A stretch of 64,000 nucleotides of DNA from Bacteroidota bacterium (GTDB taxonomy: Bacteria; Bacteroidota; Bacteroidia; Bacteroidales; F082): assembly GCA_009773165.1 (NCBI GenBank), contig WOUZ01000010.1, positions 1-64,000 on the forward strand. Direction: 5' to 3'. Position 1 is the first letter of the stretch; each line of letters opens with the position of its first letter. Of the stretch, positions 1-8,176 are shown one piece after another. Below the pieces are notes generated by a model. That model saw only the letters and a list, made by a program, of their open reading frames with translations. It did not search any database and was not told the origin of the DNA. A program made the position numbers and the translations under genes.

Positions 1-2
1 TT

Positions 3-77
3 GCTGAAAATAATCGTCAGATGATGATCAAAGTTGAAGCACATCGCCAGAAGATGAGGGGATTGGTTGCAGAATGA
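3..77 (+). CDS. C-terminal end of an unidentified protein, cut by window edge
   Basis: An open frame enters from the left edge and ends with TGA at 75-77, giving 25 residues rich in charged amino acids (ending KMRGLVAE). It may be the tail of a gene that starts outside the window. No family can be recognised from so little, and chance is a serious alternative. Confidence 0.25.
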   Translation, partial: AENNRQMMIKVEAHRQKMRGLVAE

Positions 78-427
78 ATGCAGAGCATTGATATATGAGC
101 CAATGATGTTGGAAAAGGAAACTCCTGAAAATGAAAAGTATAACCCCAAAAACACTTCACACGATCCCCGGGATGGGTGCGTGAGCCTCGTGCGCCCCGC
201 GGGCCGGCGGTCGGGTGAATAAAAAAACAACAGAAAATCCGGCAAGGCAGCCCCTCCTCAAAAGGGGCTGTTTGTAAAACGCAATGCGGCAAAAAAAGAT
301 CATGAAACATCAGCTCCGCCCATCCAAACCAAAGAGCCAAACAGAAGCATTGCTTTTTACACTCCTTGCCTGGATTTGCGTTGTTTTTTTAGAGCGGGCT
401 GACCGATTGGGGCGCACATGATCTTTG

Positions 428-451
428 GTACTTTCCATCAAGGGAAAGTAC
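428..451. repeat. palindromic hairpin repeat
   Basis: A perfect 9-bp inverted repeat (GTACTTTCC and GGAAAGTAC) encloses the loop ATCAAG. It is flanked by CTTTG on the left and AAGAAAACG on the right. From memory, similar TTGTACTTTCC-type hairpins are scattered between genes in other Bacteroidota, but I cannot verify copy number. There is no T-run immediately after it, so a simple rho-independent terminator is unlikely. Confidence 0.5.
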
Positions 452-762
452 AAGAAAACGGACCTTTAGCGATGCTTATTGCCGGTATAGCCCATCCGTA
501 TAGATGTGAATCTTAGTAACCGAAGTTATTCATCAGTATCATTTTGCAGTGGTAGCAAGCCATGTGTGTCCACCACCATCAAATTCATTCCACAATTTAA
601 CAAGAAGTCTGCGGCATCACTGCATCAGCGAAAAAACCGAAGTGAAAAGCCTCAAGCAGCCATTCTTTATCATGGTTGAGGCTTGCGTCACCGAGATCGG
701 TGGTACAAAAGCTTTAACACACTAAATGTCATTTCGTTACAAACAGACCTTTTTTTAATTGT

Positions 763-891
763 CGAAGTCAGGAGAAGTATTACGCCGTAAAAGAAAAGTT
801 GACCCTTCTTATGCAACAATGGGAGGAGAAACACGCGCTCCTGGAAGTAACTGAGGAAGAAATAAAACGTGTAATTATGTCTGGTGCTTGA
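763..891 (+). pseudogene. possible remnant of an ABC-F ATPase C-terminus
   Basis: An open stretch ending with TGA at 889-891 has the residue pattern YYAVKEKLTLLMQQWEEKHA followed by an acidic coiled-coil-like tail. This resembles the linker/C-terminal end of ABC-F ATPases (tyrosine, then a helix ending QWEE). No ATPase domains precede it. I regard it as a weak, unverified resemblance to a gene fragment. Confidence 0.18.
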
Positions 892-976
892 GCTTTAAAG
901 TTTGAGGGCGAGGCATGAATGACGTACATAACGAAGCCATCGGACGTTTAAGACAAGCACTAATTAGCGAATAGTA

Positions 977-1951
977 TCAGTGACTTCTGGTGTAAAGCTG
1001 GTTTGCAAATGACTTCAACAACGATAGCTTGACGGGGTCTGCACTGCTTTTCTCAAGATGATGAAGGCTCTTTGCGTAATAATCAGACATAACTTTTGAT
1101 ACTTCTTCCTTGATGTTAAGCTCGTTAAAAATATCCGTTACTTTTTTAATTTTGACTTCGGCATCCGATGAAGAGTTAGCGTAAAGCTCCTTTAATGTTG
1201 CATTTTGCTGTTCGTTAGCCAACTCACGTGCTTTCAGATACAGATAGGTTTTCTTATTGGAAACAATATCACCGCCGTTTTTCTTCCCGAATTTATCTTC
1301 CTGACCATACACATCCAATAGATCATCCTGAAGTTGAAACGCAATCCCAAGGTTAATACCGAATTCATACATTTCTTCAACCGCTTTTTTGTCGGCATAT
1401 GCTGTCAAAGCACCAATTTTTAAACTTGCTCCCAAAAGTACGGCCGTTTTAAGAGTAATCATCCGAAGATAGTTTTCAATGGTGACAAGTTCCAGTTGCT
1501 CAAAGTCCATGTCAAGTTGTTGACCTTCACATACTTCGATAGCTGTTTTACTAAAAACATCGAGAATATCAGGAATTAAAGCAGGATCTGTTTTGACTGC
1601 AAACTGATAGGCCATTGCAAACATGGTGTCCCCTGATAAAATAGCAATATCTGAATTCCATTTTTTATAAACCGTCTCAAGCCCTCTTCGCATAGGAGCT
1701 TTATCCATAATGTCGTCATGGACAAGCGTAAAATTATGAAACACTTCGATGGCAAGTGCTGGATACAATGCATTTTGAATGTTGCCATCAAAAATATCAC
1801 AAGCAAGTAATGTGAGCATCGGGCGCAAGCGCTTTCCTCCCTGCGACATCACATAATCAATCGGTGCATACAGCGCCTCAGGTGAGCGTTTGAAATTTTG
1901 CTCCTTAAGAAGTTTATTGATAATATGTTGAAATTCAGCTATTCGATCCAT
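977..1951 (-). CDS. polyprenyl diphosphate synthase (trans-isoprenyl diphosphate synthase)
   Basis: This enzyme condenses isopentenyl diphosphate with an allylic diphosphate to build linear isoprenoid chains in the cytoplasm. The 324 residues carry GGKRLRP (38-44), the first aspartate-rich motif DDIMD (79-83) and the second, DDLLD (209-213), each with the usual surrounding residues. The aromatic residue F74, five before the first motif and with no two-residue insertion in it, fits a short product such as C15-C20, but chain length cannot be fixed from sequence. It lies 6 bp downstream of rmlA and is probably the last gene of a three-gene unit with the RND transporter. It could supply precursors of quinones or of the undecaprenyl carrier used in glycan assembly. 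Confidence 0.93.
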   Translation of the reverse strand: MDRIAEFQHIINKLLKEQNFKRSPEALYAPIDYVMSQGGKRLRPMLTLLACDIFDGNIQNALYPALAIEVFHNFTLVHDDIMDKAPMRRGLETVYKKWNSDIAILSGDTMFAMAYQFAVKTDPALIPDILDVFSKTAIEVCEGQQLDMDFEQLELVTIENYLRMITLKTAVLLGASLKIGALTAYADKKAVEEMYEFGINLGIAFQLQDDLLDVYGQEDKFGKKNGGDIVSNKKTYLYLKARELANEQQNATLKELYANSSSDAEVKIKKVTDIFNELNIKEEVSKVMSDYYAKSLHHLEKSSADPVKLSLLKSFANQLYTRSH

Positions 1952-1957
1952 AATGAT

Positions 1958-2818
1958 TTATTTGATGAGATTCATCAGGTATTGCCCATAGCCACTTTTC
2001 ATAAGTGGTTGAGCGAGTTTTTCTAATTGTTCTTTATTAATAAAACCTTTGTTATAGGCCATCTCCTCGATACAACCCACTTTTAATCCCTGTCGGTGTT
2101 CGATAACTTCAACAAACTGTGAGGCCTGAAGAAGCGATTCAAAGGTGCCGGTGTCGAGCCATGCTGTTCCCCGGCCTAAAATACCCACCTTTAACAAACC
2201 TTTCTCGAGATAGTACCTGTTAACATCGGTGATCTCGTACTCGCCGCGAGGACTTGGCTGAATGTTTTTAGCAACTTCGATAACCGAATTATCATAAAAA
2301 TACAGTCCTGGAACAGCATAATTCGATTTTGGTTTTGCTGGCTTTTCTTCTATCGAAATGGCTTTGTTCGATTCGTCGAAGCTAACAACTCCATAACGTT
2401 CGGGGTCTGAAACATGATATGCAAACACAACACCACCTTCGGGGTCGCTATTTTGAATCATAAGTTGTTGTAATCCACTTCCGTAGAATATGTTATCTCC
2501 TAAAACAAGCGCCACTTTGTCGGTTCCGACGAACGATTCGCCAATAACAAAAGCCTGAGCAAGTCCGTTTGGAATGGCTTGTTCAGCATAAGTAAACGAA
2601 CAGCCCAGATTACTTCCGTCGCCTAAAAGTTTTCTAAAATGGGGGAGGTCCTGTGGTGTCGAAATAATGAGTATTTCATTGATGCCGGCCATCATGAGGA
2701 TCGACATCGGGTAGTATATCATCGGCTTGTCGTAGATAGGCATAAGTTGCTTGCTAACGGCGAGCGTTAATGGGTGTAATCTGGTACCGGAACCTCCGGC
2801 GAGAATAATGCCTTTCAT
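1958..2818 (-). CDS. rmlA: glucose-1-phosphate thymidylyltransferase RmlA
   Basis: RmlA (RfbA) makes dTDP-glucose from dTTP and glucose 1-phosphate, the first step to dTDP-sugars. The 286-residue protein has full family length. It starts with the nucleotide-binding signature [11 protein letters not shown] (8-18), and has K23 in SKQLMP, GDNI (107-110) and EEKP (157-160). rmlB, C and D are not in the window. Product dTDP-glucose could feed the 4-amino-sugar branch in the glycan locus (aminotransferase at 13332) if RmlB is encoded elsewhere. The gene lies between the RND transporter (31-bp gap) and the prenyl synthase (6-bp gap), suggesting co-transcription. Confidence 0.97.
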   Translation of the reverse strand: MKGIILAGGSGTRLHPLTLAVSKQLMPIYDKPMIYYPMSILMMAGINEILIISTPQDLPHFRKLLGDGSNLGCSFTYAEQAIPNGLAQAFVIGESFVGTDKVALVLGDNIFYGSGLQQLMIQNSDPEGGVVFAYHVSDPERYGVVSFDESNKAISIEEKPAKPKSNYAVPGLYFYDNSVIEVAKNIQPSPRGEYEITDVNRYYLEKGLLKVGILGRGTAWLDTGTFESLLQASQFVEVIEHRQGLKVGCIEEMAYNKGFINKEQLEKLAQPLMKSGYGQYLMNLIK

Positions 2819-2849
2819 GGTTTTGATTTTAGGTTTGACTCAACTGAAA

Positions 2850-5243
2850 TTATTTGTTTTTTGTTTCTTCAATCTGAAGCTCATCCAGATCAATATCGTA
2901 TTCTTCATCAAGGATTTCTAGTAGGGGCTCTTTAAATGACTTTGTTGTGCTCCATCTGTCGAGTGTTAATAATAACGAAGGAAGAAGGAAAAGGTTCGAC
3001 AACATGGCTATAAGGAGTGTGAAGGATACCAAATATCCTAGCGCTTGGGTACCTCCAAAGGATGATAAAATAAAAATGGCAAATCCAAAAAACAAAACCA
3101 CAGCTGAATAAATCATGCTGAAGCCGGTTTCCTGTAGAGCAGCAATTACCGACTCGTGTATTTTCCAGTTGTTAAGTAATAATTGCTGGCGATAACGCGA
3201 AAGGAAATGAATAGTGTTATCCACACTTATTCCTAGTGCAATACTAAAAATCAGAATAGTGGAAGGTTTGATCGAAATGCCGGCATATCCCATCATTGCT
3301 GCTGTCAGCAATTGAGGAATCAAATTTGGGATCATCGATATCACAATCATTTTAAATGATGAGAAGGTGAGTGCCATTAATAAGGCAATGATCGCTAATG
3401 CTAACAAAAGTGAGGAGATTAAATTGTTTACCAGATAATTGGTTCCTTTAAGAAAAACAACACTGGTGCCTGTGTTGGTAACGGTATAATCTTCAGGAGG
3501 AAATATAGCTGCGATTTTTGGGTTCAGACTCTGTTCAATACTGTCGATCTGCTTGGTACTCACATTGGCAAGTTGCACACTTACACGTGCAATTTGAAGC
3601 GAAGTATCAACAAAGGAATTCATGATTGTCTTTTTATCGCTTTTAAAATCAGGAATATAGGATAATATAAAATTACGTTCCTGATTGTTTGGCAGTGAAT
3701 AAAATGAAGGGTCACCGTTAAAAAAGGCCTGTTTCGAAAATTTCACCAGTTCTACAACAGAAAGCGCCTTACTCATTTGAGGGTAAAGAGCCAGAGTATC
3801 TTGCAGCTGATCAATTTTTTGAATGGTTGAAGCCCGCAAAATCCCTTTCTTTTTGTGCGTATCAATACTAAATTCAAATGGCATCACCCCGTTGAAATGT
3901 TTTTCGAAAAACATCAGGTCTTTATACATCTGTTCTTTGTGGGAAATATCGTCAACCACATTACCTGTTGTTTTTAGCAAAGTCACGCCAAATGCCCCAC
4001 CAAGGACCAATAAAATCGTTGTAATATAAACTACACTTCTATGATTTACAACAACATATGTTATTCCTTTCAGGATTTTATTTACATTGCCCTTCTCAAA
4101 ATGCTGATAATGCTTGGGTTTAGGTTCGGGCAAATAGCTGAATATGATTGGAATCATCAACAAACTTACGATATAGGCGATCAAAATCGTTAAAGAAGCG
4201 ACAATACCAAATTCAACAAGCATTTCGTTTCCTGTAATGATAAAGGAGGCGAAACCGGCTGCCGTGGTAGCATTTGTAAAAAAATTGGCTGAACCAATGC
4301 TCCTTATAACCCTCGCAAGTGCTTTGACTTTGTTGCCGTGAAGAAAGAATTCGCTGTAATATTTGTTAAGAAGAAATATGGAGTTTTCAACCCCTATTAC
4401 GATCATCAGTGGGGGTAGAATACCTGTTAATACGGTGATTTTATAGCCTAACAGCCCTAAGATACCAAACATAAAAATTACTGATATCACTACAATCAGT
4501 ATGATAAAACTCACATTTCCAGCTGAGCGGAAAAAGACGTACAGGATTAAAAATGCTATCACCAATGAAAGAAAAACAAATAAAATGAGTTCGTGCTGAA
4601 CTTTTTGAGAAGTGATGGTGCGAATGTATGGAAGTCCGGAATAGTGAAGTGGTACCTGAAATTCAGCTGTGTATGCGTCAAGTGTGTCTTTAATTGTATG
4701 AACAAGTGAGATTCTGTTTTTCGTATTTAATACCTGACGATCAAGGGTAATCATCATCATATTAACATTGGTTTCTTTATTGAAAAGAATCCCATCGTAA
4801 AAAGGAAGGCTGTAAATTTGTTGTTTTATCGAATCTAATTCTGCCTGAGTGGTTGGAAATACTTCGATTAATGGCTTGAAATCGAACTTTTTAAGTGAAT
4901 CGTTACGTTGTAAGGTGTACATACGGGTAATCGAAACAACTTCGTCAACTCCTTCTATGTTCCTGACCTTTTCTGTCAGTTCATTCCATTTGCTAAAATG
5001 CAATAATTCAAAAATGTTTTCATCTTGCACTCCAACAAACATTACACTACCATCTTGTCCAAAAGTTTCTTTGAAACGGTCATAAACCACATTGACAGTA
5101 TCATCGGCCGGGAGCATACGGGCAAATTCATATGACATCTGAACTTTTGATCCGCGCCAGCCCATAAAAATGGTGATTAACCCTATTATAATTAAAACAG
5201 CAAGACGGTTTCTGAGAATAATTCTAACTAATAAAGTCCACAT
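2850..5243 (-). CDS. RND/MMPL-family (patched-like) membrane transporter
   Basis: The protein of about 797 residues has an RND half repeated twice: an N-terminal membrane segment, a large extracytoplasmic loop, then a block of about five membrane helices. The second half repeats this, with the conserved segment ALGISVDNTIHFLSRYR in its membrane block. Single-gene MMPL/HpnN-like RND proteins move lipids or hydrophobic molecules across or out of the inner membrane. No periplasmic adaptor or outer-membrane channel lies next to it. I chose ATG at 5243 over the upstream TTG. The acidic cytoplasmic C-tail (EILDEEYDIDLDELQIEE) is notable. Substrate unknown; the neighbours hint at a prenyl- or glycolipid-related cargo. 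Confidence 0.85.
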   Translation of the reverse strand: MWTLLVRIILRNRLAVLIIIGLITIFMGWRGSKVQMSYEFARMLPADDTVNVVYDRFKETFGQDGSVMFVGVQDENIFELLHFSKWNELTEKVRNIEGVDEVVSITRMYTLQRNDSLKKFDFKPLIEVFPTTQAELDSIKQQIYSLPFYDGILFNKETNVNMMMITLDRQVLNTKNRISLVHTIKDTLDAYTAEFQVPLHYSGLPYIRTITSQKVQHELILFVFLSLVIAFLILYVFFRSAGNVSFIILIVVISVIFMFGILGLLGYKITVLTGILPPLMIVIGVENSIFLLNKYYSEFFLHGNKVKALARVIRSIGSANFFTNATTAAGFASFIITGNEMLVEFGIVASLTILIAYIVSLLMIPIIFSYLPEPKPKHYQHFEKGNVNKILKGITYVVVNHRSVVYITTILLVLGGAFGVTLLKTTGNVVDDISHKEQMYKDLMFFEKHFNGVMPFEFSIDTHKKKGILRASTIQKIDQLQDTLALYPQMSKALSVVELVKFSKQAFFNGDPSFYSLPNNQERNFILSYIPDFKSDKKTIMNSFVDTSLQIARVSVQLANVSTKQIDSIEQSLNPKIAAIFPPEDYTVTNTGTSVVFLKGTNYLVNNLISSLLLALAIIALLMALTFSSFKMIVISMIPNLIPQLLTAAMMGYAGISIKPSTILIFSIALGISVDNTIHFLSRYRQQLLLNNWKIHESVIAALQETGFSMIYSAVVLFFGFAIFILSSFGGTQALGYLVSFTLLIAMLSNLFLLPSLLLTLDRWSTTKSFKEPLLEILDEEYDIDLDELQIEETKNK

Positions 5244-5395
5244 TATCAAGTAATTTGATTAAAAATTAGAAGCAACTCTAATGTACATTGTCAAAGAGTT
5301 TTCGAAACCGAAATTAGGGTATTATTTTTACATAAAAAAATGGTTCAATATTTGTTTTAAAATTGCGAATTAAACGCAGTTCATACCCCATCATT

Positions 5396-6565
5396 ATGAA
5401 AAAGTGGATCTTTATACTCTTGCTTTTTAGCTTGTTTCAAAGTTGTCAAACACCATCAAAAATGATTCAGCATGGCAACTATCATGCTGCCTGTTTGAAA
5501 TTGATCGACAAGGTGAATACGTCTTCTCCCAAAGAAAAAAATCTGCGATTATTGGAACAGGCTTTCCATACTGCAAATCAGCAGGATCACGATCGCATAA
5601 GTTTATTAAAGGCAAGTGGCGAACCTGACATCTGGCCTGAAGTTTTTTCGTTATTCAGTCGTATGAATGAACGCCAGGTAGGTGTTAAAGCTTTGTCAGA
5701 GAGCACAAAATCGGCAATCGGGTTTATTCCTATGGATTTAAACAAAGAGATTGCTCTGGCACGTAGCAAGGCAAAAGACTATTTGTTTGCCCGCGCTAAT
5801 GACTTGTTAAAATCCAACTTGAAGACCGATGCCAGAGAAGCTGTGGATATTTTGAACGAACTAAAAATCATTTCTCCTGGATATCCGGGATGGAACGAAT
5901 TGATGGACAGGGCAATAGTGCAGGCAACCAATAGAGTGCTGGTGGTGTTTGTAAATCAATCGGGAGTAAATATCCCTTTTCAGGTTGAGCAGGAGTTAAT
6001 GCAATTTTCTCCAAAAGAACTAAATGAACAATTCTTACAATTTGACCTGGTACATCAAAAAGGGGTAGTTTATGATTATCAGGTTGAAGTTGTTCTTCAA
6101 AAAATTAACATATCTCCCGAACGGGTTGATCGCCGGCGATTTATCGAAAAGAAAGAGATTCAGGATGGCATGCAGCCGGTAAGGGATGAAAATGGAACCA
6201 TTGTTTTAGACTCTGCAGGAAAAGTGTTGGAAGAACCGCGTTTTCGTATGATCGAAGCTATTGTAAATGAAACATTCTTGTCGAAGGATGCACAGCTGTT
6301 AGCTTCTGTCGATTTTTACAGTCTGCCTGATGATCGTTTGATGCAACGTTCGCCGGTTGAATCTGGGGTAAGTTTCAACCATCGTTTTGCAATTGTAAAC
6401 GGAGATCTGAGAGCTGTAAGTGCAGCAACAACCGCAATGATGAATAGTGGACCCGTTCCGTTTCCTCCTGATGGCAACATGATTATGGAGGCCGCAAAGC
6501 AGCTCAACGAGAGTTTGCGTGCCAGATTGAAAAAGGAGAAAGCGCTTTTTGGTGGAGAAGAATAA
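5396..6565 (+). CDS. putative outer-membrane-type lipoprotein, function unknown
   Basis: The protein starts MKKWIFILLLFSLFQSC, a lipoprotein signal whose cysteine at residue 17 is the predicted lipidation site; the lipobox is loose, as is common in Bacteroidota. I prefer ATG 5396 because it begins the signal peptide directly. After the cysteine come helical, tetratricopeptide-like segments (about residues 25-180), then a mixed region where ERVDRRRF and RFRMIEAIVNE are the clearest landmarks. I do not recognise the family. It is divergently transcribed from the RND transporter, with 152 bp between them. No partner gene follows. Confidence 0.7.
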   Translation: MKKWIFILLLFSLFQSCQTPSKMIQHGNYHAACLKLIDKVNTSSPKEKNLRLLEQAFHTANQQDHDRISLLKASGEPDIWPEVFSLFSRMNERQVGVKALSESTKSAIGFIPMDLNKEIALARSKAKDYLFARANDLLKSNLKTDAREAVDILNELKIISPGYPGWNELMDRAIVQATNRVLVVFVNQSGVNIPFQVEQELMQFSPKELNEQFLQFDLVHQKGVVYDYQVEVVLQKINISPERVDRRRFIEKKEIQDGMQPVRDENGTIVLDSAGKVLEEPRFRMIEAIVNETFLSKDAQLLASVDFYSLPDDRLMQRSPVESGVSFNHRFAIVNGDLRAVSAATTAMMNSGPVPFPPDGNMIMEAAKQLNESLRARLKKEKALFGGEE

Positions 6566-6614
6566 GACGGGTATTGTCAAATAATTACCATCAATATTAC
6601 CCTGTTAATACTGC

Positions 6615-6925
6615 TCAGCCCGGAATCCTAAAAGATTCCCCTGTATAGGCCCTGTCCTTCAATCCTGTAGGGATTCCCTGTGAATAACCCCCAATGAAAT
6701 TGGGGGTAGTAAGCAATAGAATGATAGAAAAAGAACCCTGTAAGGCGTTCCCCACACATAATTCTAAAATTGCACCGCACTGCCAAGTCCGGAATCCTGT
6801 CAAAAGATGAATATCTACACTAGTGACTGCAATGAGCGTAATGACCTCGTAGAGGTCACATGTCTATAAAAGATGATGATGAAAAGAAGCTTCGACCCCA
6901 GCGGGGTCGCATGTCCGTAACACCT
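6615..6925. repeat. cluster of short palindromic (REP-like) hairpin repeats
   Basis: At least five short hairpins lie in about 300 bp. They are GGAATC/GATTCC (6622-6639), AATCC/GGATT around TGTAG (6661-6675), CCCCCAAT/ATTGGGGG with loop GAA (6688-6706), TGACCTC/GAGGTCA with loop GTA (6842-6858) and CGACCCC/GGGGTCG with loop AGC (6893-6909). The last two are followed by matching tails, CATGTCTATAA and CATGTCCGTAA. A weaker copy of the first lies near 6791. This looks like a repetitive-extragenic-palindrome family. No REP-associated transposase gene is in the window. Confidence 0.7.
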
Positions 6926-7428
6926 GTCAACTCTCTAACCGCTAAACGCTTTGAGAAACGCGACACAAAGACGAAACATGGCAGCATTGTTCTGAACCAC
7001 GTAAGAAGTAGCTGCAGGTTAATAATACGTAAGGAAAAATATCTTGTTTTGCAGGGGTTGAAGGATTATGGTCATGGAAAAGGATAATCCATTGCTCTTT
7101 TGTCGCAAGCAGGATGAGAAAAAATTCAGGCTATTTGTGAATGATATCAAAATTGAATAGGAAGGCAGACTTACAAAACCCCTTTATTTTCAACAATATT
7201 TTTTTGAAGAAAGTAATTGTTTCTTTTGGTAATTTAATAAAATGAGTATTTTTGCTACTCATAAAAAATGACACATGATTTTTAGTTTTTTTCTTTGTTA
7301 AATCTTTGTAAGTTTGTTTCCGTTCAACTGGATCAAACAATTCAAAGAAATTAGAGCTAAAAAGGATATTTGCTTTAACTCCTTCAACTTCTGAGGAAAT
7401 AACTGAACTGCAATAAATATAATTTTTG
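6926..7428. other. non-coding stretch before the glycan locus
   Basis: No gene is supported. A reverse open frame at 7131-7499 overlaps the start of the next gene on the other strand and has low-complexity lysine/phenylalanine composition, so I treat it as spurious. The stretch probably holds the promoter of the glycan locus and a long leader, but no clear TAnnTTTG box at sensible spacing was seen. Confidence 0.4.
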
Positions 7429-7968
7429 ATGCTGGAAACACTCATTACTTCAAAAACACGCATTAAGTTAATGGTTAAATTCTTCCTGAATTCCAGCACT
7501 ACTGGCTATTTACGTGGTTTAGAAGCAGAGTTTGGTGAAAGCACAAATGCCATCAGGCAAGAGCTGAACCGTTTCGAATCGGCAGGCTTACTGCATTCGT
7601 TTTTTGTCAGCAACCGAAAAATTTTTAAAGCCAATCAAAAGCATCCATTGTTTAAAGACATCAACAGTCTGGTCAGAAGATATGTTGGTATGGATGATGT
7701 GATTGAACAAATCATCAACCATCTTGGCGATCCTGAAGAAGTTTATCTATCGGGGGCATTGGCTGATGGAAAGGATAGTGCTGAGATCAATCTGATCATC
7801 ATTTCTGATAAAATTGACATGAATTTTTTGATTCAGCTTTGTACGAAAGCCCAAACAATAATTACACGTAAAATACAATATGTGGTCTACACAAAAGAAG
7901 AATTTAAACAACAACAAAACCTTCTTGATGTGGATAAATTGTTATTGATCTGGAAAAAAATGACCTGA
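7429..7968 (+). CDS. winged-helix protein with degenerate nucleotidyltransferase-like domain
   Basis: The 179-residue protein has an N-terminal helix-turn-helix (about 8-60) with ArsR/MarR-like spacing (LEAEFGESTNAIRQELNRFE). Its C-terminal half resembles minimal nucleotidyltransferases: YLSGALADGKDSAEINLIII (106-125) sits where an active enzyme has GSxARG...DIDL. The paired aspartates are absent (EIN), so catalysis is unlikely. Proteins of this architecture often precede surface-polysaccharide loci in Bacteroidota. Here it is the first gene of the locus, 208 bp before the ABC exporter, which suggests a transcriptional role. ATG 7429 is preferred to the TTG just upstream. Confidence 0.75.
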   Translation: MLETLITSKTRIKLMVKFFLNSSTTGYLRGLEAEFGESTNAIRQELNRFESAGLLHSFFVSNRKIFKANQKHPLFKDINSLVRRYVGMDDVIEQIINHLGDPEEVYLSGALADGKDSAEINLIIISDKIDMNFLIQLCTKAQTIITRKIQYVVYTKEEFKQQQNLLDVDKLLLIWKKMT

Positions 7969-8176
7969 GCTGTTTTTGTTCGGTCTTATAGTTATTGTAT
8001 TAATAGTGAGTTCTTTACTGATGAAAGAATGGGACTTAGAAGGCGAAGCTGTGTAAAAAACGTAAACAATCTTATGTTGACCAATAAGTTAGATCGTTAA
8101 ATTTTATATCAGGCAACTTTTGAAAAAACTTACAGCATTCATCTCGAGAGGTTGTTTTTAGTATTTACTTGTCATT

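Larger units (their letters stand above)
78..976. other. gene-poor, decayed intergenic stretch
   Basis: No intact gene is supported here. The stretch holds a short GC-rich island at about 165-225 that contrasts with the AT-rich surroundings, a hairpin repeat at 428-451, and a possible protein remnant ending at 891. The long reverse-strand open frame over 17-340 has cysteine- and tryptophan-rich low-quality composition and no recognisable family, so I do not call it. The pattern suggests old inserted or degraded DNA downstream of the polyprenyl synthase gene. Confidence 0.5.

Noticed and set aside
17-340. Reverse-strand 107-codon open frame
   Set aside because: Unusual Cys/Trp/His-rich composition, no recognisable family, and spans the GC-rich island.
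6860-7087. 75-codon forward open frame
   Set aside because: It begins inside the hairpin repeat cluster and its start region simply translates the repeats.
7131-7499. Reverse-strand 122-codon open frame
   Set aside because: Overlaps the start of the HTH gene antisense; low-complexity Lys/Phe composition and no family.
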